From: Vinca minor
Taxonomy: Eukaryota; Streptophyta; Magnoliopsida; Gentianales; Apocynaceae
Direction of reading: 5' to 3'
DNA length: 64,000 nucleotides
Assembly (NCBI GenBank): GCA_026122235.1
Contig: JAOCZM010000055.1
Coordinates: forward strand, 1,178,001-1,242,000
Shown: positions 45,507-58,400 of the stretch, piece by piece
Numbering within the stretch: position 1 is the first letter of the stretch
Layout of the letters: each line of letters starts with the position of its first letter
Notes under the pieces: generated by a model
Told to the model about the DNA's origin: nothing
The model's input: the letters and a program-made list of their open reading frames with translations, nothing else
The model's database searches: none
Position numbers and translations under genes: made by a program

Positions 45507-45999
45507 GAAATTATTCATTAATCACAAAATATGCGAAGCCAATACAATTAAAAGATAAAAAAAATACAAAAAAATAAAAATTATACAATGGTGGAGACCA
45601 CTATGATAACAGATAAAACTCCACACCCCGGATTAGGTAAACACTACAAACAGTAGATAAAATAAATACATAATAAAATTCTTCTTAGCATCTTCTCAAA
45701 AATCATTGAACAGCAGTAGCAAGCTCAGTTCCAACACCTTTCTTAGAAATCAACAATCTACGGGACTATGGGGCGTATCAACCGTCTCAGAAAGTTGAAG
45801 AAAACTGAGGAAGGGTTCAGAACAACTCTATGTTTAGAGGGAAACTCCAGATCTGGAGGATCTGGACTTGATTTTGCATCTGAGTCTTGAATCAGAATAC
45901 CTTGAAAAAATTCCATCACGATTTACGGCAAAATGAGGGGATGAAGACACCAAAAGTGGAAGAAAGATGGCTAGCCATGGCCAATAAATAAAGAAACTT

Positions 46000-46000
<1 letters not shown>
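45507..46000 (+). repeat. dispersed repeat of unknown class, copy 3, inserted in an LTR
   Basis: Begins TTATTCATTAATCACAAAATA and follows copy 1 block by block, including CCACACCCCGG and CTCCAGATCTGGAGGATCTG. It interrupts the LTR at about 45507-46060; the other LTR copy (48700-49179) lacks it, so it is a mobile insertion. Confidence 0.8.

Positions 46001-46001
<1 letters not shown>

Positions 46002-46055
<54 letters not shown>
46002..46055. repeat. (AG)27 microsatellite
   Basis: Uninterrupted AG tract at the end of repeat copy 3. Copy 1 has a shorter one at about 25937-25954. Confidence 0.97.
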
Positions 46056-46057
<2 letters not shown>

Positions 46058-46444
46058 CTCGGATAAGTAATCACGTAAAATAATCTGAAATACTTCTAGG
46101 CGTGTAATCATTTTATTTAAGTTATATTTGCCCCCTATGGTGCAAGGTTGTAATGCAAATTCACTCAGGATACATAGAAGCCTAACTTGAATTTGAGTGC
46201 ACTCTCAATTCAATCTTAGAATGTTTGGTATTTGGTATCTCTCCAAATCTTTGAGCCTCTAATCCTTTTATAGATGGACTAGTACCTCTAGTTGGTAGAT
46301 TTGACCATTCATCTTAAACCTTCATGGTGTCTTTACATGAACATTCATACCTACTATGTACATTAATTTCCTTCACCATGAGTTACTTTCATATAGTCAT
46401 ATCTTTCCAATTTCACACATTTTCAATTGGAAATGTTTCCAACA

Positions 46445-48250
46445 ATCCCCCTCCAATTCCAATTGATACTTTTAGTTGTTCTAAACACAATCAATCGGAA
46501 CCAATTGCTTAGATGTTGGTGTCTCGCGATTTGAACCAACACTTAGCGGAAATTCATAACTACAAATCTGAATTGAAATGGTGGATAAAGCCTTGAACCA
46601 TTCATCCAATATAATGAGTAGTACAAATAATCACACAATTGAGTTCCTAGTACAAACATTCTTTAAATGACCCATAAATGGCCATGTGTCATGTATCTCT
46701 CGTAAATATATCAGAGTCAAGCCCTTCAGCTCCTTGAAGCGGCAACACTTCACATTTACATAGGTAGACCTATCAAGAACAACCCCGCAATTTGTGCTCT
46801 GGCGAAATCGTGTATAGATCTATTAAGAGCTCAAGTTCAACCTTACTTTATATATGTGGAGATTTCAAGCACATTTATCGCCTGGATGGTTATACAATTT
46901 GGTGTTTACAATTAGATATTAATGAGTTTGAACTCATTAAACTCAAGACTAAGCGGTGAGTTAGGTACCCACCATATATGACTAGGACATGGGCTTGAGT
47001 CCCATCCCATTTATCAATTAAACACAAGAACTCTTGTAAGATCATTCAGTCAACGAATCCGTCAAATTTTGACTTCATCTTACAAAATAAACAGTGACCA
47101 CTCTACATTTATTTAACCATAGCTATAAACTTTCTTGTATTTACACGTAAAGAAGTTTGAACATAAGTCATTAAGTCTCTTACGACTGTTAACTTATTAC
47201 TTCTTTATTCATACTTGCTATATGTTCATCTTTTGAACCAAAGCATCCTTTCAATATTTCGAATATTGAATATCGTCTCTCTTTATTCAATAATTTTTTT
47301 TCCGTTATAGAATCTTTCATTCTATAATCATAACCGATATGCTTTAATATTTTGCATATCCTATTTGACACACTCAATTCCTCTTTCCCAAATTTTTCTT
47401 GTTAATGTTCAAAATCTTACATGACCATAGTCCTTTTGTGTTGGACTTTTTAATTCCATGTCTCACATTGGGGCAAATCTGTTCCATTTATTTGAAACAC
47501 TATTAAACACATCCAGTTTCTTTTTAGAAACTTTACAATATCCGTAAACCCCAAACTTTATAAAGTTTAGGTTTGACTTGCTTTCATCATGTCCTATATG
47601 AGGGTAGTGCCGTTCTATTCACTTGGAATGCTACTTCAGTTTCTTTCTACAACCTTGGTCAATGATTAAAATTTGACACTATGATTTAAACCATTTTTGT
47701 CAACTCTATTTTTCACTTTACCAAATCATTACATTCGGTATGCAAGAAACTGCTATTATAAAAATTACCCACCGGACCTAAAGAATGGCTGGACAAAAAA
47801 AATATCTTTCACCTCTTATCACATATAAACATAAATATTAAAGTGACTAAGAATTATACAATTTTCTATTTTTCACATAAAAACACATCATCTTGACATG
47901 ATGTACGTTTCATGTATTCTTTCAAAAATAGAAAGTAGAGCACCATGATATTTTCGACTTCAACCATGTCTTAACGTGTATATAACTAACAATATAGTAA
48001 AACTTCAACATGATCAATCTTCTCTAACTCTTCATCTTTTCAATGCAAAAGATATATTAGATAGAGCGTGAACAACAATTTACTAAACAGTAAATTATCT
48101 TGTTCCTTAAACATGACATAGAATGCAATACATATTTATATCATATATCAAATTAAGTAAGTTTGATTAACCTACATTCTATTCGTAATGTAACCGTAGA
48201 CATTCTATATGTAAGAACATGAGTAAAAAGAAATTCTTACTTGTGTATCC
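46445..48250. other. non-coding interior of the LARD-like element
   Basis: No gag, protease, RT or RNA gene seen. Only short frames of low-complexity composition. Confidence 0.5.
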
Positions 48251-48253
48251 CAC

Positions 48254-48660
48254 TTACATCTGTACCTCTATATTTCGTGCCACGCCCCATATAATATTAA
48301 TGACATTGCATGTGTAAATTCCACAAGCCTGCAGTGTATAAACTGTTTCCCTTTCAATGCATGAGCTTTCACAGAAAGTTCGGTGCAGCGCCCATCCATT
48401 TCCCATGCCCTTAAGAGTTATATAGCATGAGTTCAGACCACTCAGATCAAGACCAAGTATCATCTCCATCCAGATTCTCATGTGTTTGAAACAAGGCATC
48501 ATCCGAGCATAGCTCAGCAAGAATACAGCCAATATACCAAACATCACAAGGATAACTCCACCCAAGTCCTTTCCTTCTGGACAATCCAATTGACCCCTTC
48601 TAATATATGTATCCTTCTGCTGATCAAAGGAAACGTTCCAATGGGCAATGGTCAGGTGTA
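48254..48660 (-). pseudogene. LAMMER (AFC-type) protein kinase fragment, order permuted
   Basis: On the minus strand 48574-48470 reads KGLGWSYPCDVWYIGCILAE then LCSDDALFQTHENL, matching the kinase subdomain IX region of plant LAMMER kinases (LGWSYPCDxWSVGCILxELC, ALFQTHENLEHL). Immediately upstream, in another frame, 48612-48575 reads DTYIRRGQLDCPEG, which resembles the kinase segment EKYVRRGRLDWPEG that normally lies about 35 residues after HENL. So the two pieces occur in reversed order with a frame change at the join. Downstream residues to 48254 are not recognised. The fragment lies in the LARD-like element beside its right LTR. Captured or retrocopied host sequence, not functional. Confidence 0.6.
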
Positions 48661-49398
48661 TTTGGGAAGCCAAAGTAGCCAGCAAATATCACTTAAGATT
48701 GTTGGTAAAATCTTCCTACTGCTTCCACTTCATCTTCTTCTTGAATGAACAACTGGATATAAAATAATCTGAAATACTTCTAGGCGAGTAATCACTTTCC
48801 TTAAGTGATATTTGCCCCCTATGGTGTAAAGTTGTAATACAAATTCACTCAGGATACATAAAAGCCTAACTTGAATTTGAGTGCACTCTCAAATTCAATT
48901 TTAGAATGTTTGGTTGGTGTGTTAGGATTACACTTTTGTGGTCTTTCTTCTTGATCTCTCATATTTGGTATATCTCCAAATCTTTGAGCCTCTAGTCCTT
49001 TTATAGATGGACTAGTACCTCTAGTTGGGTGGATATGACCATTCATCTTAACCTTTCATGGTGTCTTTACATGAACAATATACCTAATAGTTACATTCAT
49101 GTTCCTTCACCATGAGTTACTTTCATATAGTCATATCTTTCCAATTTCACACATTTTCAATTGGAAATGTTTTCCAGCAAAGACTTCGAGGGGTTGGCGG
49201 GCAGCTAATAGTAGCTTAATCTGCTGAGGTGCACAGACAGAGTTTCGGATCCCATTCACCCTCCCGCTTAATTTAGCTGATGGACAGACAGAGAATATGA
49301 AACGACAAAGTTTCCAAAGTGATCGGCATTTTACCATTTTGGGCACCACTGATACACAAATTTCAGTTTAATCCTCACATTTATAGAATAATGTTTTA

Positions 49399-52019
49399 GG
49401 GTTAATTTCACTTTACCAGTATTAAGTTTGGGGTATAGCACTTTAGTCCATATGTTCTTTCTTTTTAATGCCCTAGACGTTCAAAACCGACATCTATTTT
49501 AAGAGTAAAATGTCATTACTACCCCAACCATTGTTTTGTGATTACTTGCTATATTTTTCTTTTCTTTCTTGCTAAAAAAAAATTACTCTCAAACTCACTA
49601 GTTATCCCAGAATATTACTTGCAAAGATAGAAAAACGAACACAAAGTCTAGTCTTCATCAATTTTCCTCCCATGTCGCATCGGCGCCATCAACCACATAT
49701 CTGTTGACAACAATCTAAAAATATCTCATGACCGCTGTCAACAATCTCCCTCCCTGAAACTCTTTCCTTCCATTTGTTGTAGCTCATCGCTGTGTGGCCT
49801 CCATCAAATCTGGATTTCCAGACATTTCCTTTGTCATTACCATCGCCCATTAGACCCTTACAGTTGAGGGCGAAGCGATAAAAAATGAAAAGAAGAAGAA
49901 GGGGAGCATGAGAGGGACACTAATGACATTTTACACTCAAAATAGATGTCACACACTTTTTTAACAGTTGATTTATGGCAAATGGAACTAAAGTGTTGTT
50001 ATCCCTAAGGGCAAAGAGATCAATCTTGTTTTGATGATAACAAACCATTGATAATTCTAATGTTTGTGTGAGCATGTTCTTAATGATAGAATTCCTAGCA
50101 CTAACATCAACATTGATGAAAATGGTAAGTTAGCTCATTGTGTACACCAAAGGTATCATCATACAACACAAGGAAGCTATACTTTGCAAGACTACATATC
50201 ACTAGCTTGAAGTCAATCCACATGCTATGAAAGTATGCAAAGTCAAGAAGAAGGAAGATCAACATGTCAAGAGCTACTCAATCCAACAAGAGTAAAATCA
50301 AGTGGTAGACTCCTTGACAATAAGGAGTGTGAAGTCTAATACACCACAACTCAAGATTGTTATAGGACTTCAACTCTCCAAGAAGATGTTGATCAAAGGC
50401 TTCAAGTTAAAGCTCCAAGAAGAATTCATCTACAAGACTTGAAGACCTTAGGAAGATTAGTCTATACTTAATAGGTATATTCTTGTGACTAATCTTTCCT
50501 TGAGAATACTAGGATACAGAATGTTTAAAGCTCAACTATGCATGTTTTCAAAACCTCGTGTTTTATATTTTTCAATTCTTGGAAAAAGTTTTTGAAAACT
50601 TTGTTAAGTGTTGGTCAATGCCTAAGTTCTTTAAAATGTGTTTTATATCTTTACAAAACAATTAGGCATGAGTTTGAGAACATTAGGAATTTAACTAAGT
50701 GGAAAACCCACTTTAGGACTGCATTCCGGTCGACCTAGGCCTAGCCTCGGAAGACAAGATGAAGTCTGGTCGACCGACATGTGTTGTCAGGTCGATCGAG
50801 GCTGTTTTTTTCCTTAGTCAGATTTTGAATATTTCAAAGCTCCAACGCCTATATTCTCTCGGACGACCTTGCTATAGGTCGGTCGACCGAACCCCATCTT
50901 ACGGTCGACCGAGATAAAGACAGGGGGTCTTTAATCTTTACTTCGGAGGCACCTCGGTCGACCTACTACCTAGTCCGGTTGACTGAAGCTGTCAAATCCA
51001 AGCCAAAATTATAGCCGTTTTGACCAACTTTGCTTGTGTATTTTGCCCTATATAAAGTTTCTAAAGCTGAATTTTCATAACCAATCAAGCCATAAGAGGG
51101 CATATGTTATACACTTCATAAACACACAAGCAAACACTTTTTGAGCTTAATTTTCATATCATTCAAAAGTATATTTGAGTTAAGCTTAAACTTCATATAT
51201 ACTTCTATTCTCAAAAAAGAGTGATTAGAGTTTATTTTTGTAAATCCATTCCAAGAGGGAATTTTTGTAAGAGAGCCTAATTGTAAAGTCTCATTTGTAA
51301 GAGACTAGTCACCCAAATCTTCTCTTTGTGAGAACTAGTTCTTTGTTAGCTAGCAAAAAGCTCTTTGTGAGTGTTTGCAAGTCCTCTTTGTGAGGCAAAA
51401 CTTCTCTTGTGAGAGGTATCTCATTTGTTGAGATTGGCTCTTAGTGAGCTTAATACTCTTTGTGAGCCGAGTAATCATAGTTAAGCACAAGTCCTCATTT
51501 GTTGGGGCAATTGTAAAATGTAGAACCCACAATTCATTTATTGTGAAGGGTATCCATTAGTGGATGTTGAAATCCTTGGGTCTGTCCTAAGGTAGTGGAT
51601 GAAGATTCTTTGTGAATCGAACCACCATAAACCATTGTGTTAGTTTTCTCTATCCCTACTCCTTTACTTTATAGCTAGTTCATGAATTGTTATAACTGGC
51701 TTACTTGTCTACATGAACTATTTTCTTATGGTTAGAGATACTACACATGATTTCTACCTTTATACAATTGCTTCACTTAGTCATCTAAGTTGCCTTGAAC
51801 ATAATTAAATCGCCTTATGTGCTTAAACAACATACTTGTTGTTAAGGTGATCACTTAGGCAAAGAAGTTTTACAAAAGCTAAAAAGTTTTTTAAGAACTT
51901 AATTCAACCCCCCTCCCTCCCTCCCTCTCTCCCTCTCTCTCCCCTAGGTTCATTACCCTCAAAGGGGTATTTCAAGTGCTACACCCCCTAACTTACTGAT
52001 ATTAAAGTGCAATTACCCC
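49399..52019. mobile_element. TIR element split by a solo LTR
   Basis: The left end GGGTTAATTTCACTTTACC...GGTATAGCACTTTAGTCCAT (49399-49460) is inverted at the right end when the solo LTR is removed (49983-49996 plus 51980-52019, minus strand GGGGTAATTGCACTTTAATA...TGTAGCACTTTAGTTCCAT). Inner length about 650 bp, no coding frame. Possibly a MULE-type MITE. No TSD found. Confidence 0.55.
49997..51974 (+). repeat. solo LTR (1978 bp), copia family of the gag-only copies
   Basis: Starts TGTTATCCCTAAGGGC and ends GGGGTATTTCA. The flanks AGTGT and AGTGC differ at one base. It shares its start with the LTR at 34248-35985 and both its ends with the remnant at 15760-16004. It contains CGGTCGACCG palindromes at 50725-50990 and a CT-rich tract (51908-51944). 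No primer site or polypurine tract adjoins it, so it is a recombination product. Confidence 0.85.
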
Positions 52020-52322
52020 AAAGTACAAACATATTATATTCAAAGATTTTATAAATATTTTGCGTAAAATTATGTTGGCCCTCTACAGTAAGGTTTGTCA
52101 AAATGAGTTTTCAAATGTTGACTGAACCAAGAAGGCACCCTATTTGGGGAAATTATTTAAAGCCTGGGTAAAACCTACCCGGTTGGAAATCAGGGAGTGC
52201 TAGAATTCTTCCAAGTTGGAGACCATAGGAGAAACAACGACAAATGAGAGATATTTATCATGATTCTTTCATAGGATATTATTTTCCTTGTTGTATTGAC
52301 TCAACCAGTTAAATGTATTTAC
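52020..52322. other. flank of the copia insertion, nothing recognised
   Basis: Ends with TTTAC (52318-52322), the TSD of the following element. Confidence 0.5.
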
Positions 52323-53069
52323 TGAAGGAAAAATTTGTAATCCCCAAAACGCAGCGGAAATAAAAGCGCGGGATTACTCTCCTTTAGAGGATATACTCAC
52401 GAGAAAGAATAATAATCCTATGTTTAGGAATTATACATTTTTGTCGATCTAATCGACGATGCCCAGATTCTGCTACTAGGAATCACCAACAGCAGCCAAC
52501 TGACTCCTATCTCTACTGGTATCCACACACCAATCTTGAGCGTGTTACTCCGTGTTTTAGATGCTAGTCTAATAACTACGAAGGTAGAAATTAATTTTCC
52601 CGGAATTCACAAAATATAGGTTACTTGGGAAAACAGGAATCAAAGTGACAAGAAAATCGAATTTTCTTCTCTTGATCGTTCTTGAGAGTGTGTTAAAAGA
52701 AAATTCAGAAAATCAGTATTTTCACCTTCTTTTGGTTCGTTTAGAGTGGAGAGGAAAAAGAGAATCTTAATTCTTGAGAGTCTTAGAATGAAAACCAATT
52801 TTCATCTAATGTGGTGTAAGTGGAATCACCCACTCACCCCAATCTCCCATTATTTCTCTCCCACTCCACACACTCCCTCACACATGTAGATGTGCCGATT
52901 TTGATCAAGTCCAACTGGTCCGGTCAACCGGAGAAATGGTTCTTGGCCGACCGGAGTGACAATAAGTTCGTTCAACCCAAGACAGCTCTCGGTCGACCAG
53001 GTCTTTTGCCCAATCCAATTGAGCTTACCCAATCCAATTGAGTACCTATATCAAATATAAACTCCAACA
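52323..53069 (-). repeat. 3' LTR of the 8.3-kb copia element (747 bp)
   Basis: Matches 59919-60656. Contains GGTCGACC palindromes near 52915-53000. No polypurine tract adjoins its right border, which is unusual. Confidence 0.9.
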
Positions 53070-55450
53070 AGCCCAATCCAGTTGATAATAGTGTGCGACT
53101 CTTTAAGTATTTGCTATGTTGGCCGTGACAACAATTGTTAACAGTAATGAGAGGTATCTAGCAACACATCATTACTCCCAATTCACAAATAGTGTCGGTG
53201 ATTCAAGTAACCACGAATATGATTTTTAACACTAATCCATTTGTCCTCGATATCTAGATCGAACACAAGTCACAGAGTATGTCAAACTTGTACTGTCCAA
53301 TCAATTAGTTTCTTGATTCCCGAGCAGACTAATCAAATGACATTAATATCTCATATTAATTCAATTGTTCATGGTTATGAATTAGTCTCACTCAATCAAG
53401 GGGCCCAAAATATCACTCATGTTGTATAGTGAAGGGATTCATGGGTAGAAACTCGTTCTAAACACCCATGAGTCCTCCCCTGAAGGATCCGCTCATAAGA
53501 AACGAATAAAAAATAGACCGAAAAATACTTATGTTTCTTGGTTAAAGATTCTGTTTTGGGCTCTCAACTGCAACCATCTTGAGTCCTCCCTTGCGGAATT
53601 ACTCACTACTTGTATCCACGCGACGAAACGAGCAGCGGGTGCTAGCTTTTCGTTTTTCTGGGTTTCGAATAATCTTGAGAGAAAATGAGGCAGAGAATCG
53701 GAAATCAGATTTCTGGGATTTAGGTATTTTGCGGCTCAAGCATTAGTTCATAAGGTTTCAGCCAAGAGAAGTTTTTATATAGGGTGTGAGAGGTTGTTTC
53801 AAACACAACTCCCACGTCCTTTCCACCTCTTCTGGCAGTGGGAGTCTTTAACTCCCACATCCTCTAGACTTCTGCTGGTAGTGGGAGTCTTTATCGGATA
53901 ATAACTCCCACGTAATCCCAGCTATAACTAAATACCAAAAATGCCCCTTATTCATCTCTAATTCGAATAATAACGTTTTATTATTCTCAGAAAAATAAAT
54001 GTCAGATACAATGAACCTAGACACATTCTAGATTCATTAAATCTGGACATGAAGCTTGTTAACTCGTCTATGTGTGTGACCCTGTAGGTTCATATCACAA
54101 TGGCAATGAAAACACACTTAGTATTAGTATGTGTTCATAAATCACAAACGGTCCCTAGAAGGACATTGTGACTACCCATAATGAATGAATATGTGGTGGA
54201 ACCTATTATCAATCCACTATTTAATCCCTTTGTCTCGCGATATCAAAATTAAGCATCAGGAATGGTAGTTGTCACCCTTATATAGCTTAATTGTATTTAT
54301 GCTCGATCTCCAAGTAGACTGTTTCAACAAATAGTATTTAATAACCACTTTATTAAATACGTTTGAGCAAGACCATGCATTTAAACAGTCTTTCCTATTG
54401 AGGGGCCCATAGATGTCCCTCTCTAATAAGAAAGTGACAAATTCCTTACAATGCCTCTCATATTCAAGCCATGATAGGATACTACATCCGATCATCAGTC
54501 GTATTGATTACTCGATTAAAAGTAATGTCCGACTGAGTCAAAACGTAGCTCCATTCATGATGGAAACAATGGAGACATAAGGTCTAAGGATTCAAAATAG
54601 TATTGAGGAAGTAATACTTATGACTAAAGAACCATGAAGTATTACTTCTCTAATGGATCACGTCCAATACAATATATCCCAATATATTGCATCTTTGATA
54701 TGATTTGTATCCATTACACATGATTAGTAAAACATAATCATCAATCATACATCATACTAGTTTTATTTCATTGTAAAGAACATTACATAAAAATAGGGAC
54801 AGTTAGAATAGTAATTGCATAAGCTAATGAGTTTTACTATCAAATCATACATTTGATGTTCAAAAGAAAAATTAACTATTCAAAGACATGCTCAAAAAGA
54901 TATAAAACGTACAACATATGCTAATGGTCATAGGGCACTACTAACATATAGGAGGGACAAATCCTCTATCTAACACACCTCATCCGGACATGGTTCATAA
55001 ATATACCCAACAAATGTCTTTATAGCACATCTAGTTACAAACGGCGTTTGACACCATCAAAGCATACAATTAGCCAAGCAGAAAATCTTGTGTGATCTCA
55101 AGTCGAATGATTTATGTGCAAACAGAATCATTATAAGAACATTGTTGACATTTATATAATAATCCATGAAATGTTCTTATAAGCGGGCCAGTCCAGTATC
55201 AAATACGCATGTGTTTGATTTCATATCTACATATTTAATCAAAACACATACTAGTCTCCACATATTATTGTTGTCCTTAAATTCCACAATAATGATTGAC
55301 TATGGACATCTTAGGTTTGTTCAATGTAACAATTACACAACTATCTAAGTATGTTATTATATGTTTTAATACAAAAAGCACGGTTGTATTCAAAACAATA
55401 ATAATGGAATTCATGCCTTAATATTTCATCACATGAAAAGAAATACAACA
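53070..55450. other. non-coding segment between pol remnant and 3' LTR
   Basis: A polypurine-like tract (minus strand AAGTGGGAGATTG, about 55450-55465) sits right after the RNase H remnant, but an LTR of the element does not start there. The segment contains paired blocks, such as TCCTCCC(C/T)TG(A/C)(A/G)GGA near 53470 and 53583, and AACTCCCACGTCCT/AACTCCCACATCCT/AACTCCCACGTAAT near 53810-53910. It looks like LTR or leader sequence of another copia family. Confidence 0.45.
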
Positions 55451-55464
55451 ATCTCCCACTTACA

Positions 55465-58400
55465 CTAAAGATGGTTCCTTTGATATATGTCTCCATTCAC
55501 AATGGAGATCAATCGCATTCGACATTCGAAATGATATGTATACCACACCAAGTTCATCAAATGAACTTTCGAATCCAAATCCCCTAAGCAGCATCTTATG
55601 CGGTTATATACTCGACTTTGGTTGTAGTTTAGGCAAGACACATATCCTGATTGCGATCTGAAGTCGTCTCTATCGGTTTGGAAATTAGCATCAATGTAAC
55701 CACTTACAATGAGTTCGTCTTCCCCACTATAGATTAAGAATGTGTCCTTAGTCATTCGTAAGTACTTAAGGATGTTCTTGACGGCTATCCAGTGACGTTC
55801 ACCGTATGTAGACTGTGTCTGCTCGTTATACTCAAAGCATACGAGACATCTGGGCGAGCACACAACATGGCATACGTGATATATCCAATTTCCGAAGCAT
55901 ATGAAATCTCACTCATGCGTTATTTCTCATCCAGTGTCTTAGTACACTGTTGTCTTGAAAGAACCGTACCAAGTGTTATAGGACAAAGGCCATTTTTGGA
56001 CTCTTACATGCTAAACCGATTTAGCACTTTGTCTATATAAGTACTCTAACTTATGCCAAGAAGTCTACGTGATCTATCTCTATAGATCTTGACTCATAAT
56101 ATGAAGCTTGCTTCACCTAAGTCCTTCATAGAAAAACATTTCCCCAACCAGACCTTTACAGATTCCAAGGTTGGAATGGCATTCCCTATGAGTAGTATGT
56201 CATCTACATACAAAACTAGAAATACCACCGAGTTTCCACTAAACTTCTTTTAAACACAAGGTTCATCAATGTTCTTGATAAAACCGAACTCGTGTACTGC
56301 TTCATCAAAACGTTGATTCTAACTTCTAGAAACTTGCTTTAGTCCATAAATTGACTATAATAGCTTACATACTTTATTAACGTTATTTAGATCGACAAAA
56401 CCTTCGGGTTGTATCATATACACGTCATCATCCAGGTTTCCGTTAAGGAAAGTTGTTTTGACATCCATTTTCTAGATCTCATAATCATAGTATGCAGATA
56501 TAGCAAGCAAGATACGAATTGATTTGAACATAACTACATAGGAAAATGTCTCATCATAGTCAATACCATGAATCAGTTTAAAACCTTTCGCGAAAATTCG
56601 CCCTTTGTACATTTGAACATTCCCTTCCATTTCAGTTTTCAATTTGTAAACCCACTTGCACCCTATTGAGATTACCCCTCAGGCGCATCTACCAAGATCC
56701 ATACTTGGTTAGTGTACATGGAATCCATTTCGGATCTCATGGTCTCAAGCCATTTCTCAGAATCTGGACTAGTAATTGCTTGATTGTAGGTTGTAGGTTC
56801 ATCGTGATCAATAAACATAACAACTCCATGTTATGTTACGAAATATCCAAATTTTTCGGGTGATCTACAAACTCTACTACACCTAACGCAATTCTTGTGT
56901 TTCTGGAACGAGTTCCACAACAGCTTGTGTAGCTTGTTCCAATTCTACCTGGTCACTTGTGCTTGGAACTTCATTAAGTTCCATGTGGCTTTCACTTGTT
57001 TTCCCATAAAGGAATTCCTCTTCTAGAAAAGATCTGTTACGAGCAACAAACACTTTGTTCTCATCACTAGTAAAAGGAAAAGCAGTCATCTTACCCATTA
57101 AACAAGGTTCGCATTTATCATATGATTCAAAATCGAATGATTCCAACAATACATCTTTATGGAGTTTGGAAATCCGGTTTTCGTTTATATGACTTAAGCG
57201 ACAATGCCAGAGGTATGTAGGATTAGACTTGTTAGTCTTTATCGTCTTTATATTTATGTTATAAACCGGTGACTCTAGGTCTAAAAAATATAAACCATTC
57301 ACCAATGTAGCACTACAATAAAAGACATTATTTAACGATAACGACATTCGTTGGTTTTTAATATGAATATCAAAACCAATTTTGTCCAAACAAGAAATCG
57401 AAATAATATTATTTGTTAAAGCAGGTACATAAAGACGTCTGTCTAAATCTAGAACAAATCCAGAAGACAAACTAAGACTATATGTTCCTACAACTAATGC
57501 AACAACTCTTGCTCCGTTGCCAACGCGTAGGTCCAAGTCGCCTTTTGTCAACTCTCTACCCATTTGTAGTCCCTGCATATTTATGCATATGTGAGAACCA
57601 CGTCCGGTATCTAATACTCAAGAGGAAGTAGTAGTAGACAAGTTTATCTCAATAACATAAATACCCGAGCCGGAAGCAACATTTGGTCCCTTTCCAAGTT
57701 TTTTACTGGCAAGATAACTGGGCAGTTTCTCTTCCAGTGTCCTTTCTATTCACAATGGAAACAATTTTCATCCTTAGCCATAGCGCCCTTGGGGTTCATT
57801 GCTTTCTCAGAATGGTTAGACTTTCCCTTAGGTTTTCCCGAAGGCTTGCCCTTAGACTTACCAAAACCCTTGCCCCTGTTGACCATGTAAATGTCCTTGG
57901 ACTTGCCAATTTCCTTCTCGACAGTCCTCAACATTTTCAACAATTACGGGAGAGGTTTGTCTATCTCATTCATGTTGTAGTTTAGTACAACCTGACTGAA
58001 TGATTCAGGCAACGATTGCAGAATAAAATCAGTGGATAGCTCATGGCCCAGATGAAATCCCAGTCTTTCCAGGATCTCAATATATCCTACCATCTTCTGA
58101 ACGTGAGTTCCGACTAGTGTTCCCTTTGCCATTTTGCACTGAAAGATAGACTTTGACACATCGAATCTCTCCTGGCGGGCTTGACTCTGAAAGAGTTGCC
58201 TTAGATGATTAATCATATCGAAAGCTCTTATTTCCTCATGTTGCTTCTGAAGCTCAGAGGTCATGGTTACCAACATAAGACTAGACAAACCTAATGCTTC
58301 ATCTAAGTGCTTACGATAAGCATTTCTTTTAGCAGCCGGTGCCCCTGCGACTGGTGGATCAAGAATTTGTTGCTCGAGAGAACATACAATTTTTTCTCAT

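Larger units (their letters stand above)
45432..49179 (-). mobile_element. LTR retroelement without pol (LARD-like)
   Basis: Two LTRs, 45432-46444 (with the unknown-class repeat inserted) and 48700-49179, share CTACTGCTTCCACTTCATCT, the block AATACTTCTAGGCGWGTAATCA and the end TTTCAATTGGAAATG. On the minus strand a polypurine tract (GGAGGGGGATTG, 46445-46458) precedes the left LTR. The outer flanks AAGGC and AAGAC differ at one base. No primer site is visible next to the right LTR, and AAGAT before it also nearly matches AAGAC, so the right copy could instead be a separate solo LTR. The interior has no gag or pol. Confidence 0.65.

Noticed and set aside
48700..49179. Independent solo LTR
   Set aside because: AAGAT/AAGAC flanks allow it, but the paired LTR at 45432-46444 with a polypurine tract makes one element slightly more likely; left open in the annotation.
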